From: Mytilus edulis
Taxonomy: Eukaryota; Mollusca; Bivalvia; Mytilida; Mytilidae
Length of the DNA stretch: 64,000 bases
Assembly (NCBI RefSeq): GCF_963676685.1
Contig: NC_092346.1
Coordinates: forward strand, 97,081,917 to 97,145,916
Direction of reading: 5' to 3'
Under the pieces are notes generated by a model. The model had not been told where the DNA came from. It saw nothing but the letters and a program-made list of their open reading frames with translations, and ran no database searches. The stretch's first letter is position 1. Every line of letters begins with the position of its first letter. Made by a program: the position numbers and the translations under genes. Positions 1 to 11,781 of this stretch are shown piece after piece.

Positions 1-177
1 CGAGATACCAGATGGACACCCAAACTCATCTGATTGTATTCTTGGCGATATTAACGTCGAGATACCAGATGGACACCCAAACTCATCGGATTGTATTCTT
101 GGCGATATTAACGTCGAGATATCAGATGGACACCCAAACTCATCGGATTGTATTCTTGGCGATTTTAACGTCGAGAA
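1..177. repeat. 57-bp tandem repeat, three copies, open at the window edge
   Basis: The block beginning CGAGATACCAGATGGACACC recurs every 57 bases (1, 58, 115), with only a few substitutions between copies, and breaks off near 177. The array probably continues left of the window. Because 57 is divisible by 3, a plus-strand frame reads through as a 19-residue repeat, but nothing around it (start context, splice sites, codon use) suggests real coding. Confidence 0.9.
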
Positions 178-416
178 ACAAATATGACAGACAACAACCA
201 ACGACAATCACTGAATACGTTATTATTATTTTGAGATATCTCAGGAAGATAAGTTTTAACTAATGGGAATATGCTCTTGAAATATAGATTATTTATACCG
301 TCACCAGGTTCCTTACTTTGGGCGGATTCATAAAGATTGTGGCGTGGGTTAAACAAACCCTATAACCTTGGACAGGATGAAACAGCACAACTGTAAAGAT
401 CACTTGGAATGGGCTT

Positions 417-578
417 GATTCATCGGCAACTATAGTACAATTTGATTCATTGACAACTATAGTACAATTTGATTCATTGACAACTATAGTACAATTTGAT
501 TCATTGACAACTATAGTACAATTTGATTCATTGACAACTATAGTACAATTTGATTCATTGACAACTATAGTACAATTT
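417..578. repeat. 27-bp minisatellite, six copies
   Basis: The unit GATTCATTGACAACTATAGT plus ACAATTT occurs six times in register. The first unit carries two substitutions; the other five are almost identical. On the minus strand the array is open as a nine-residue repeat inside a 101-codon frame, which follows from the period being a multiple of three and is not by itself evidence of a protein. Confidence 0.92.
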
Positions 579-615
579 AATACAGATCCTAAAGCCACAA
601 AGTAACTATCAAAGA

Positions 616-669
616 GTATTCACAGTCACTGAAGTATTCACAGTCACTGAAGTATTCACAGTCACTGAT
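616..669. repeat. 18-bp tandem repeat, three copies
   Basis: GTATTCACAGTCACTGAA is present three times head to tail, the last copy ending GAT. It follows the 27-bp minisatellite by under 40 bases, so this short stretch holds two unrelated tandem arrays. Confidence 0.9.
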
Positions 670-792
670 GAAGCAAGTTTACATTCACTGTATTTAATGC
701 TTTTTTTGTATTTTGTATTCTGTACTTATACAGGATTATGAAAACAAATATCGAAAATGTAGTGTTTCATTGATTTGGACAAAAATATTGGA

Positions 793-798
793 TTTATT
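793..798 (-). terminator. Candidate polyadenylation signal for the upstream peptide gene
   Basis: Read on the minus strand this is AATAAA, about 230 bases beyond the stop codon of the cysteine-rich peptide exon at 1027-1380. The distance suits a short 3' UTR. AT-rich DNA produces this hexamer often, so the assignment rests on position only. Confidence 0.35.
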
Positions 799-1026
799 TC
801 AACAAAAATACAAATATGAGATAACAATTCTAAAAAAATAAAATAAAGTTGTTCCTGAAAATCAAAAAGACATTCTTGGCTTTGTTCCACTCATTCAATA
901 ATATACACGTTAATTACATTCATTCAAAATAAAAATGCATTCCAGTGAGATTCTTGAGAAATATTCTTTGGTTTAATCTGATATGGTGTTTTTCTCTGAA
1001 TTATAAATTCCGTGCCTTTGTTATCA

Positions 1027-1380
1027 TCAGCTATACACTTGTATACAAAACTGCTCTAAAACATCGTCCTCGGCCTTACAACACTGGTCATATAAATCAA
1101 GACTATCATAAAATCTTCCACAAAAGTAACATACAGCGTTATAAGTCTCGTCCACAAGACATCTTGTAGTTTGTATTTTACTAAACACAGATCTTTTCAC
1201 TCTTGTTGAAAAAACTTGTTCATTTCTTTGTAAAAGGGCTTGTTCTGATGATTGACTATTGGATTGCATGCCTTGTCCTGGTGTTTCTTTAAATGACGAG
1301 CGTGTAGGATGACTCGACACAAATGTCACTATTACTGCCAAAAATAAAATAGTCCATAACTCTAAACACGGTACTTTTAA
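1027..1380 (-). CDS. Secreted six-cysteine peptide precursor (neuropeptide-like), final coding exon
   Basis: This minus-strand exon starts right after a good acceptor (TTATTTCATTTCAG, intron side above 1380) and runs 117 codons to a stop. Residues about 7-24 (ELWTILFLAVIVTFVSS) form a hydrophobic signal-peptide core. A Ser/Gln-rich spacer follows, then a dibasic RVKR processing site at residues 60-63. The predicted mature part is 54 residues with cysteines at 74, 84, 87, 100, 101 and 112, i.e. C-x9-C-x2-C-x12-CC-x10-C. The layout (signal, spacer, convertase site, compact Cys-rich C terminus) is typical of secreted hormones, neuropeptides or venom-like peptides. There is no ATG in the exon before the signal core, so the start should lie in an upstream exon that I could not place. 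I do not recognise the family. The CC-x10-C end lacks the extra cysteine of insulin A chains. Confidence is good that this is a real exon, low on identity. Confidence 0.6.
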   Translation of the reverse strand, partial: LKVPCLELWTILFLAVIVTFVSSHPTRSSFKETPGQGMQSNSQSSEQALLQRNEQVFSTRVKRSVFSKIQTTRCLVDETYNAVCYFCGRFYDSLDLYDQCCKAEDDVLEQFCIQVYS

Positions 1381-1839
1381 CTGAAATGAAATAAGAAAAT
1401 AAAATATAAATAAAGGTCTATAAAGTTTAAGAGTCTGAAAAGTATATACAAAAAGACACTAAAAAGTTTATAAAAACCGAGTTCATTCAAGGCGTATACT
1501 TGCTTTCTTCACTTTTACGTTTTTTTAAGTATGCGTACCCAATAACAAAATATTGAATAATCAGAAAGCAAAGTCTGCCTAAAAGCGAAAGATCATAAAG
1601 GCTTTTACGATAGGAAATTTCATTATGTCTGTAGACACCTTGTTTAGCTTTAATTTCTCAGTAACGGAAGTCTCTTTTCTGAGATGTCTTTTGGACAATG
1701 GCTAATTAAACAAACAGAATTGCAAAACGGATATCGACTTAGCTTTATTATAGTATCAATACATAATTATTCACAATCTGAAATGCTATCCAAATCATAA
1801 AACAAATAGAGTTGATTCTAATAAGTACGATTTGTTCGA
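1381..1839. other. Probable intron of the peptide gene
   Basis: AT-rich DNA directly upstream (minus strand) of the acceptor at 1381-1382. No repeat or second open exon with a convincing donor is visible. Confidence 0.35.
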
Positions 1840-2085
1840 TTAATTACTTGTTTTACCATAATGGAGTTTAATGTCCACTCGTAAGTGTTTATTTAGTATC
1901 ACGTGTTCTACTGATGACAAAATATGAGACAATTTACAGACAAGAATTGTAAATATGATCAGAATTCCAGTAACAACTAAACAGCCCATCCTTCCAAAAC
2001 CACGCGGCGTGTTCGACTCGTGAGAACAATGTTTACAATTCACTTCAGATACAAGAGGTAAACCATGTTTCATATCTTGTTGCAA
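1840..2085 (-). CDS. Short frame with one membrane segment, doubtful
   Basis: A minus-strand frame holds a CxxC pair (NCKHCSHES) followed by a strong hydrophobic stretch (GCLVVTGILIIFTILVCKL) and a short basic tail. It could be an exon of a small membrane protein, or an upstream exon on the same strand as the peptide gene below it. The peptide exon has its own signal core, so a simple fusion is unlikely. No splice sites were found that settle it, and an AT-rich genome gives such frames by chance. Confidence 0.2.
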   Translation of the reverse strand: MQQDMKHGLPLVSEVNCKHCSHESNTPRGFGRMGCLVVTGILIIFTILVCKLSHILSSVEHVILNKHLRVDIKLHYGKTSN

Positions 2086-2847
2086 AACACAAAAATGCAG
2101 TGAATTTATACCTTTGGTGATTAAATATTTAACATTTATCAGGTAGAAATGTGGTTACCTGAATAGTGTGAAAAGTGTCTCTGTTTAGCTATTCGATCTT
2201 ACTTTGAAAATAAAGACACAAAAAAATTTGTTAAGTAATAACTTATTTCCAATGAAAAAAATTATGCTACATTCATTGCAGATAGAATCTACCAGTGAGT
2301 GTAACTTTTGGAGAAAAATAGTATATAATTAATCTTTTTTTCTCAAATTTTTAATATTTTGTTCCATTGAACGTCTCCCTTTATTTATCAAGGTGCAATG
2401 TTTGTGGACTTTCGTGTGACTGTTCGACTTTATTCTTTAGGACATGGTGCTGTTAGTCTGTCTTCGACTTATGTTTTTTTCCTTTTTATATAGTATGAAT
2501 AATGAACAAATCGCTTGTCTTTTACAGTCATTTATCTATTTGAAAAGCAACAAGACTGTTTGGGATTATAACACTAGAATAACTATTGTATGAAGGTATA
2601 TCCTTTACACTTTAAATAAATTGCATAGTAGCCCTCGCGATTAATATAGATAATAAGTGATTTTATTAATACAATTGCTCTTTGTAGTTTCCTATAAGTT
2701 TGAGTTTAACTCGTAGTAGAAGGCAAGGCAGATACCTAAAAGTGTCCACTCTCTGTGCTAGTTTGGTCTTTTTGATATTTGTCTCTTTAGCAGATCATAT
2801 AAAATCTTCTTTTTTTTCATTTCTTTTCTTTATCTATGTAAAGAATT
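2086..2847. other. Intergenic AT-rich DNA
   Basis: No credible frame, RNA gene or repeat seen on either strand. Confidence 0.5.
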
Positions 2848-3030
2848 GCAATTAAGGGAGTTACCATTTGAATTTTAGGAAAGAGAAAAAATGGGGGAGG
2901 GTGGTGGCTGGGTGAAATTTGAAAAAAGGTGGGACAGGAGTTTTGAGTTAAATATAAGATGGGACGAGACACTTTGCAAAAAAGGTAGATGGCAATTTAT
3001 GTAAAAAAGGTCAGGATCGTCTAATAAAGA
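2848..3030. repeat. Decayed relative of the GGGAGCTACCATTTGA inverted-repeat MITE
   Basis: It begins AAGGGAGTTACCATTTGA and continues through purine-rich GGGACAGGAG and GGGACGAGAC blocks that mirror, on the opposite strand, the TGTCCTGCC blocks inside the MITE at 9784-10065. The right terminus is not recognisable, so this copy is truncated or mutated. Confidence 0.5.
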
Positions 3031-3750
3031 ATTTATAAGGGTTTCGCGGAACCCAGTGTCTCGCCTTCTTTTGCTTTTAATCGCAGGCTCAACATAAACG
3101 AGGAAACAAAATAATAAAAATATTCCTTCTGATACTATCTTTTGATGATAAGAAGCTTTTGTCCATGTTTGGTAAAAATACAGGATATTTTATGAGTCTA
3201 ATAAATGTTTTAAAAACTTTAACTGCAGACTGCATGTAATGTTAACTGGAAGAAAAACTAAGTCCATTTATAAGTAAAATACGAATAAACGGGTACAAAA
3301 TTTGAACAAAATTTCCTTCTAGATACTAGCTTTTAATCATTAGCAAGCTTCTGTCCAAGTTTGGTAGAAATCCTCACAGTAGCTTTTACTCATAAACAAG
3401 CTTATGTCCATGTCTGGTAGAAATCCTAGCTTTTAATCATAAACAAGCTTCTGTCCAAGTTTGGTAGAAATCCAGGATAGGTTTAAGAAATTTCCATTTT
3501 TTTTTTAAACTTTAACCACAGAGGGAATGTATTGTTTCCTGGCAGAAAAACTAAGTCCATTTATAAGTAAAATACGGAAAAACAGGAATTTTATTTTTAC
3601 AAAATTTACTTCTGGATACTATCTTATGATCATAAACAAGCTTATGTCAAAGATTGGAAGAAATCCAGGCTAGTTTAAGAAAGTTATTAAAATTTCAAAA
3701 ACTTTAACCACAGAGTGAATATTTGTGGACGCCGCCGACGACGACGGAAT
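3030..3750 (+). repeat. Interspersed repeat A, copy 1 (AAGCTTCTGTCC family)
   Basis: Internally repetitive. The block AACAAGCTTCTGTCCAAGTT with GGTAGAAATCC recurs several times, as does a block AACTAAGTCCATTTATAAGT. The copy opens with a TTCGCGGAACCC motif plus a TCGCAGGCTCAAC motif and ends with a GGACGCCGCCGACGACGACG stretch. The same order occurs at 12712-13470. The ~250-base internal period and two copies 10 kb apart show a dispersed family, probably non-autonomous. No protein is encoded. Confidence 0.8.
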
Positions 3751-3754
3751 GTAG

Positions 3755-3910
3755 GATCCGACAAAAAGACTGGACCGAATAGATTGAAAAATAAAAAGAC
3801 AGGACAGAGATTACAATTTAAAAGAATGCAGGACACTATAGTTATTTAGGAAATCACTTTAGCATGCCTGGAGCAGGTCCCCCTCTTTATGAAAATTTCT
3901 TGATCCGCCA
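3755..3910. repeat. Fragment with AGACAGGACAGAG blocks, MITE-related
   Basis: It carries GACAGGACAGAG and GCAGGACAC blocks and ends near a run of C, GGTCCCCCTC and GATCCGCCACTG. This resembles degraded interior plus right end of the MITEs at 9784-10065 or 10155-10320. Boundaries are unclear. Confidence 0.35.
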
Positions 3911-6900
3911 CTGCTTGTGATCTTTTTTTTTAATGTTAAGTCATACACTTACTAGAACATGCTGACTTGTTCTTTTTATTTGTCTTATTTGTTTAAACAA
4001 TATTTTTATAGTTTAACTGAGAATTATACACTTTGTACTGTTCAACAACTTTAATACTTAAATCTTTCTCCTCTTCAGTTACAACATTTAAGATAAAACA
4101 GTAAGTCTTAGACGCAGGTAAAAATAAATTTGTTTTAATATCTGTTACGTTCATTCAACGTTAAATTGAGGGACGATTATTTCCCATATTCTAGCAAATG
4201 TTTTTTTCTCTCTTTTTCTCTCTCTCTCTCAAAAAGAATGTAATTGCAGTGTAACGAAATCAGTTTGCTATATAAAGTAATTTAACGTGTCATATTTGCC
4301 CGTGTGAGTTATAACATATGACCATGACATTTACATTCTAAATATGTTTCCAGTGGTCTCAAGAGACAACCTCTGGACATTGGTTCTCTTACAAGGATTC
4401 TGTGTGCAGATGATTTGTAAAAAAACAAATTATCTTTAAAACTTCGTAATAATTATAATATATGTAAAGAAATGTATTTTGACTGATCTCGAGAGAAGAA
4501 TTTAAAAGATACATATAAATTTACAATGAATAGAAAACATCGTATTTTTTCTTTCTTCTTTTTTTAATTTCATTTAAAATAAATTTTAAAATCATAGGTT
4601 GTCTGTTGATTCTTTAATGAACTACTTTTCATTTAATTTAAAATAGCCAATCTACTCACCATGACTATATACACTTTGATAACGTCCTACCCTTTAGGTG
4701 AATGTCACTTTACCACAGATATTTAAGATATGATCTGATGCAATGTCTTTATATAGATGGATTCGCCCATTTAATCCATGTGAGCAAACAACGAATACCT
4801 CTCTCCAACAAATAGGGATAATGCATTCCACCTATTGATAACCAATAGAACTATTAGAACTGTGCGGATATTACCCGTATCCGATTCCTGATTCAATATT
4901 AGACAAACATATTCCATCTTCCATTAATTTTGTCATGCATTTTGAAACAAGTAAATACTGATCTAGTGGAATCAATGCTGTAGAATCAGGAAATATTTAA
5001 GAATGTTTAAAATAAAATGTATCGACTTCAATGATCTCATTATTTTGTAGTGTTGAGAAAAGAAAATATTTGATAACATCTGCTTCATTATTTTTAAAAC
5101 TATTCTACCATACTGTCAATGCTTTGATTTTAGAAACGTATAAGGCTTATATTTCATGCGAAACTTTTGGAAATAATTTAAACATTTGTAAATGCATGTG
5201 ATTCTTCGTTTATTTTTAGTAGTGAATGTATGCTATGGTAAAGGTATATATATATGGCTTTTATAGGATAAAAGATATGTAATATTTAGGAAAAAAAATT
5301 ACATTTTAATACATATCAAAGTTAGTTCAATTGTGTTTGATATAAATCAAGATATAAAAGAATGATTCATCATTTTGTATCTCGTATGTCAACGCTCGGA
5401 AGATCGAATATTGACACACTACACTTGACTGAATAAAATTGTACCGAATCTGACGAAACAGTGAATTTCAAGGATTCGAAGAATAGTTTTTAAAAAAAGG
5501 AGTTACACGACGAGGAAGTAGAATAGTCACAACACCCATTTAATTGCCGAGTAAGATTTACAAGTTTCCGAAATAAAGTATAACACATAAATAATCTTAT
5601 TTCTATGTGATTTATTATTTCTGTCTATACAATTATATCATACACAATTTGTGGGTTTTTACAATACTTAGAATATACCAGAGACATTCTTCGTTTATCG
5701 TAAAAGTCTCCTGCTGACTTCCTAACAATGTCAACTACTATAGGAGTGTTGATAAAAAAGAGTAGGTGAAGAATTCAAACTCATATATCGAGAACAAACT
5801 GATAATTCAAAGGCAGGAAACAAAAAACGATGAAAAGACCAGACGTTTGAAAAAAATATATATAAATATTCAGTTATTCTTAACTGAAACGTAAATCCAA
5901 CTCAACTGATTAATTTTCAATAGGATCACGAATATACATATTTTTGTAACTTTTCAACTACTGGAACTGGAGTTCAAAGTCCATGGTTGGGGTTCAGGGC
6001 TTTACCAGGTGTCTCCTGTCCAATATTTGGTCCTATTTAACAATCTAAATAGTTATCTATTTTTACAATTGCGTATTAATAAATCGAAGGAAAAAATAGA
6101 ATAGAAATCAAAAATAGAAAAATCTTGTTATCAGCAAGAAGGTCGCATGATTCAGTCAATGTGTAAATACTTTATGGTGTTACTTTAGTTTGAAGGGCAA
6201 ATTGATAGTGTCATCTGAGGACCTCACTGGTCATGTGACCCAGACACAATCCTTATGTTATACGCTCAGATCATATGATAGGTACATAAAAATATGATCT
6301 TTATATTATATTTTTAGGGGAAATCATTGTTTATTAATTAAGCCTAGAATCCAGATATAGTAAATAAGAAAACATGTAAGCCAAACATCAGCATTATGCA
6401 ACATAATGTAAATCTCTAAGTTACATGGTAAACAATTATTGTTCCAAGACAGACACCCGTGCCTCCAACAATAGATGAATGTTCAGTGCATCGTTTTCGA
6501 ATTAAGTTCTATAAATACCCATGACATTTTCTACTAGATGTACGGTATATTGGCACCAAAGGTATAACATATTGTATTTTAACTAAAACGTAAGGAAAAC
6601 GCACCTTAATGATATTGAATAGGATCGAGTTTACGATATATTTGATTTTATCTTTTTAACTTCAGGAAATGGACTTCAAAAGTTCATGGTCATAGTTCAG
6701 AACTTCAAATTTTAAGGTTCCGTCCAATATCTGATTTATAAGAAAGTACATAAGTCCCAAAATAACGTTTGAATCGATGACTGACATTCACGCATGAATT
6801 ATGTGATTTCCTTCTATTTTCAAGGCAACATCAGTTTTGATCAATATGTCAATGAACTTTGTTTCCATGGATGTGTTGCCGCTAATTTAGTATTTATCCT

Positions 6901-9020
6901 AATGCATAAACTTTATTAACTATTTTATTTATATTGTTGAATGGATGATCATGGCCATATACACGAGAGTATGCTGAAATCATGTCTATCGCAGTGTAAA
7001 AAAAAAAATATTTAAGGGCCTTCGAATGTTACTATGAATCTACTACTCTTAGATTTCACTGTTCAACATTTGCCGAAGGATTCATTTCTATAAAAATATG
7101 GGTTGTTAAACAAAAATAAAGAATTGCAATCATTGATTTCAAAACAAAAAAGAAAGAAAGAAAATAAATAAACTGCTGACAATTCCTGCCTGATAATGAG
7201 TTTGTTTCTGTTTAACTTTGACTTATTCACCAAGTCAAGTCACGGCACCAGGTTTTCTATGATAGCTGAGAAACAGGGCCCATCATCGGAAATTGGGAAA
7301 ATGTACTTCTTATTGTGTTCGGGTTTTTTTTATTGTCGGTGTGTGGGATTTTTTTATGCATATATCATGATTAAGCAAGTCATTTCCTTATAATTTTGTT
7401 TTACTTTTTTCTCTCTTATTTTTTGAAATACGAAATGTTTAGAATTAAGAAAAGAACGAACAAGGGTATCCTATGTGAAGTTTAAAAGAAATGGTATACC
7501 AGAACATACTGTTTACACAAGCATGAGTCACATGAGTAAATAATCTATCGAGTAAACAGTACGTCAGTATTTTGATTACAATATGAAATGTAATCCTGAG
7601 TCTGCTTGATATGTTGTATGGGTTTCGCATCCTCTTCCTTAAGTCTCTGGTGGTATAGATGTCTCGTACCACATATACTTATTTCTATAGTAAACTGAAT
7701 TGTTCGAAATGTACACCGATTATAAACTCATACATACGTTATTTATCGAATCCTTCACACTTTATTTAAAATCGTGTTTAATTATTTATTATTTGGCTTT
7801 TATGTGTATTTAATATCTCGTCAAAGATACATACGTCTCTAAGATTTTTTAACTAATACCAAATTAATAAAATACGTGGGATTCAAGTTTTTCTATAAAT
7901 ATTGATCATAACCGCAATTTACACCATGGTTTATACTTTAAATGCAAACACGGACAGTTGAATAGAATAAATCGGACACACATGTAAAAAGTATTGAAAT
8001 TTCTCCTAAGCAACTGGGAAATAAAGACGATAAAAATTTAGCGAAAATTGGGAAAGCATTTCTGGTTAAGTTTTTTTTTTCTTCAAAGATCTGAAATAGA
8101 TAGAAATAGTTAAGAAAAATACTTATTCGAGGAAGATTTTTTGAATCTCGGGGTTGGGGGTTGGGGGGGGGGGGGGGTGGAGTCAGGTTACGATATTGAA
8201 AATGAATCCTGGCCAGTTATGAGATAAACATGAATAATCTGGCATGAGACAGGTTGTCAATGAATATTCTGCAACTCATAATGCAGGTATTTATTATGTA
8301 CACATGTGGATAGAATTAAGCATGCGTAGCACCAGATGATATTGAATATCAAATCCGCCAAAAAATTATACCCAAGAATATCAAATGTTCGTCCCGAAAA
8401 AACAGAAAAACAAAATATGTCGAACAATGCATTATATATCAAACAGTCTTGTTTCGTCTATGTGCAGTTTTAAAAACAAATAGCCAGAGGTCTGCTTAAC
8501 ATGAGGTCCCTATAGTGGCTACTATGATTTGAGGGGACTCTTTCTTAGATTAGAAAAAATGATATTTTAAATACTTTGCCAGAATTATTTTGTTATACCA
8601 TGTGATTGTCAAATATATAATATGTATCAACCACAGAGTTTCCGTTCAAGCTATAGAGGTTGTGGCAAATTGTCATATTTTCATTTTTGATTATATTTTA
8701 TATCCATGGAAACAATTTTGTGTGTGTGTGTGTGAATAATGATAATATGAAATTTGGAAATAAATGAAGAGAAGATACTCTTAGCTGTTATAATGTGTTT
8801 TCATTAAGGAAAAAGTCTTGATACAAACATACCAGCCAAAATAGAAATATTAGCAACACATTCCTGTATAAAATCAAATTGTCTGAGTTATGTCCCCTTA
8901 TATAGATGAAAACAGATTGAATCGAAAAGAAACTAATATGTTTGTGTTAACACAGTCAAAATAATAAGAATGAACTGCAACACGTAATTTCTTTATTCTG
9001 ATGAAAGTCTTACAAATTAA
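3911..9020. other. 5.1 kb of AT-rich DNA without a recognisable gene
   Basis: Only short chance frames occur on either strand. Visible structures are small: a pyrimidine run near 4205-4230, (TA)n near 5248-5256, a G-run at 8150-8178 (annotated separately) and a (TG)n run near 8720-8734. This could be intergenic or a long intron. Confidence 0.5.
8150..8178 (+). repeat. G-tract (GGGGTT GGGGGTT then poly-G)
   Basis: Two short G runs spaced by TT, followed by about 15 consecutive G. The arrangement could form a G-quadruplex, or it may mark the eroded end of a G-rich MITE like those at 10155 and 12847. Confidence 0.6.
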
Positions 9021-9330
9021 GGATGTATTCTTCTGATTTTTCAGTCTCGTTCAGTCTCGTTGAAATCTCGTTCTTGAATTATTTCCAAAACATGTGATAC
9101 AAGTGAAAAATATCAATGAATTTAAAAAAAAATGTTATAATCAAACTTAACTCTGTGAAAAAAATGTGTATTTACAATGAATGGTGTTTGAGTAATCCAG
9201 TTTTCAAATTTTACGACCAATCAAGTCAGTATTTTTAGCCAAAGTTTTGAGAAAATGGGTGAGGGATACAAAAAATGATTTTACAAGAATCATGTACATC
9301 CCATATCATTTTGTCTTTTCAAATTTCTTA
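9021..9330 (+). repeat. Interspersed repeat B, copy 1
   Basis: From GGATGTATTCTTCTGA to CATCCCATATCATTTTGTC this aligns base for base, with scattered substitutions, to 17157-17440. Both copies contain CCAAAACATGTGATACAAGT and GAGAAAATGGGTGAGG. Copy 1 has a small extra duplication of TCAGTCTCGT near 9042. No coding capacity. Confidence 0.85.
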
Positions 9331-9783
9331 GATATGAATCTTTTCAATCATTCATAACAAAAAAGCTGAAATAATATGCATTTTGTTCTGAAAACAGAGA
9401 AAAATCACAAAAATAGAAAATTGACAGCATGGTAAATTTTACACAAAAAAGCGTCAAAATATGATAAAACTTTCTTATATCAACACCTACCTATAGTTTT
9501 TTTTAAATAAAATTTATTCAGATTGGTCCACTTCATCTTTATAGAAAGTATGAAAAAAAGTTTAATTGTGGAACTGTGATTTTTTTCACGATTATAGCCC
9601 AATAATAGGTAAAAATCGATGAAAAATGGGAAATTTATCAAAATTGGGAATTTTCAAAGGGCAGCAGCAAAAGAAGAAGCACACGACCATATGATTTTTT
9701 CTTCACCAATTATTTTGCTACAGTCTTATAAACCCAAAAATCAGGTTAAGAAAAATTTGGCTCCTCAGAGGTGTACATCCTTA
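9331..9783. other. AT-rich spacer
   Basis: Nothing recognisable. A frame running from here into the next element is a by-product of its T-rich low complexity. Confidence 0.4.
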
Positions 9784-10065
9784 AGGGAGCTACCATTTGA
9801 TTTTTATGGGGGGGCTAGGATGAAAAATTTTGTCCTGCATTTTTTTTTAGCTGTAATCTCTGTCCTGCCTTTTTATTTTTCACACTGTTCGGTCGTGCCT
9901 TTTTTTTTTTTTATTCTGACTTTTTTTTACCTAAATTGTCGTCCTGACATACTTTTTTTTGCAAGTGTCTCATCCTGCCTTTTTTTTTACTCAAAACTCC
10001 TGTCCTGCCTATTTTTTTCAAATTTCATCCTAGCCCCCCCCATAAAAATCAAATGGTAGCTCCCT
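9784..10065. mobile_element. MITE with ~45-bp terminal inverted repeats
   Basis: The left end AGGGAGCTACCATTTGATTT continuing into a G run and CTAGGATGAAA is the reverse complement of the right end (TTTCATCCTAG, C run, AAATCAAATGGTAGCTCCCT). The interior is T-rich with repeated TGTCCTGCCTTTTT blocks. Flanks TTA and TAA suggest a 3-bp target duplication, as in PIF/Harbinger or similar elements. No transposase is encoded, so it is non-autonomous. Related termini occur near 2848 and 22318. Confidence 0.85.
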
Positions 10066-10154
10066 AATTGCATTCATTTCTTAAAACTTGCATACTTCAT
10101 TAAAGATCTCGAACAATTTTTTTCTGCTTTTATATAAAAAAAATTAAATAAATA

Positions 10155-10320
10155 AAGCAGTGGCGGATCCAGAGGGGGGGGGGGGGTTCCGGGGGTTGGA
10201 ACCCCCCCTTTTGTTTGGCCGATCAATACATTTGAATGGGAGCATATAGTTGGAACCCCCCTCCCCCTTTTACTCTGGGTTGGGAACCCCCCTTTTTAAA
10301 ATGGCTGGATCCGAGCCTGT
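10155..10320. mobile_element. MITE with CAGTGGCGGATCCAG / CTGGATCCGAGCCTG ends
   Basis: The left terminus CAGTGGCGGATCCAG and right terminus CTGGATCCGAGCCTG form imperfect inverted repeats. The interior carries G-rich GGGGTTGGAACCCC modules that can themselves fold. The same left terminus recurs at 51982. No clean target duplication is visible here. Non-autonomous; superfamily likely hAT by analogy with the 51982 copy. Confidence 0.7.
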
Positions 10321-10980
10321 AAAAGTAGACTGGTAATACTCATGATGTATTGTTTTATGGGTACATGCATGTCATGCTGCCCATCACGGGCTTTTGATTG
10401 GAAAATAAATATTCTTATTCTAATTCTTATTATAAAATACTTAACATAATTCAGAAGACAAAAGACATAATGTACCAAAGTCAATCTAAGAAAATTAATA
10501 TTCTGCACTACAAAATGCAAGAAACAATTGTATACAAAAGCAATAAATCTTCCTCCCACGAGATTTGTGACATTTGTGGTCGTACCCTAGCTATCAAATC
10601 TAAAGACCTTGTGACCCCAAGACAGACATACGTTCGTTCTCAATTTTGACCCTTTGAATTAATTCTTGTTCTATATGACGTCAGATCGAACACGACGCGG
10701 CATTTAACCTCAAGACAGAATCAAACATTGCTCATCCCTTAATGATAAAAGTAAATAATTTCCAGATAAACAAGGTTAACAAGAGCAAACATCATCACAC
10801 CTTTAAATACCAATCATATTTCTATAAGTGTCTATAAATATTCTTCAATCAATTAAACAAACTAAAATGGGTTCTAATATTTATTCTAAAAGTTAAGATT
10901 TATAACCTATTGTATATTTTACGGACAATTTATAGTGCAGATAGATTATAGACATTATAGAACTGTGCAGAAAAATCACA
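10321..10980. other. AT-rich spacer
   Basis: Two overlapping short frames on opposite strands lie here; neither has features of a gene. Confidence 0.4.
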
Positions 10981-10988
10981 AAATAAAT

Positions 10989-11781
10989 CGGCACGGGACG
11001 TTTGCGCTTTTTCATAGGACATTTGCGCTTTTTTTTGTGGACACTTGCGCTTCAAAACATAGGACATTTGCGCTTTTTAAAAATGGACATTTGCGCTTTT
11101 TACATAGGACATTTGCGCTTTTTTTATATATATATCTATAACTTCCCAGCCTCCTCTTTTATCCGGGCTTGGGACCGGTAGGTTTGACCTGGCAGAGTTA
11201 AAGTCATTCTTTATGGTTAAAAGTTTAAAATTCATAGCACCTTCATATGTCATAGCACATTGTTGATATATGTTTAAAGTGTATGTACAGAAATAAAATC
11301 AAGTACTGTCATCACAATTACAGGTCAGTTTTAGCTTGATATTTGAAGCCCAATGAGTGAACAAATTTTGCTCTTGTTAACTGTCCTGATTGGTACTTAG
11401 CCCAAATTTCAAATAAATGATCGAGTTTCTCCTTTTCAACGGTACATCTCCTTGAAAGGTCTCCAATTTTTAGGGTTTGGTCGAAGCGATATAAAAATCC
11501 ATCAAGACATATTCATTTTTTTTCTTTAGTAGTAACTATAACTTTAAAATCCATGTTCACTGTGTAAATGTGAACTAACTAATGACAAATATAAGTTAAA
11601 TTTATTTACGTAATGATTTACTTCTCATTAAGATTACAGGTAGTCGACTATAGGTAAAAAGCGCAAATGTCTGGTGAATTTAATACAGGTGAATCAAAAT
11701 TAAAAGCGCAAATGTCCATAGTATTTGAAGCGCAAATGTCCTATCGTTTTACAGGTAAAAAAGCGCAAACGTCCTGTGCCC
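10989..11781. mobile_element. hAT-like non-autonomous transposon with GCGCAAATGTCC subterminal repeats
   Basis: The left end GGCACGGGACGTTTGCGC is mirrored by the right end GCGCAAACGTCCTGTGCC. Inside each end, several copies of GGACATTTGCGCTTTTT point inward (five or six on the left, three or four in inverse orientation on the right), as transposase-binding subterminal repeats do. A perfect 8-base duplication AAATAAAT flanks the element at 10981-10988 and 11782-11789, the size made by hAT transposases. No transposase frame is present in the ~790 bp. Confidence 0.88.

Noticed and set aside
663-680. CACTGATGAAG resembling a hammerhead core
   Set aside because: No GAAA core or stem II follows; it belongs to the 18-bp tandem repeat.
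9619-10059. 146-codon plus-strand frame rich in Phe/Leu
   Set aside because: It lies over the T-rich interior and both ends of an inverted-repeat MITE; the apparent protein is translated TTTTT and TGTCCTGCC blocks.
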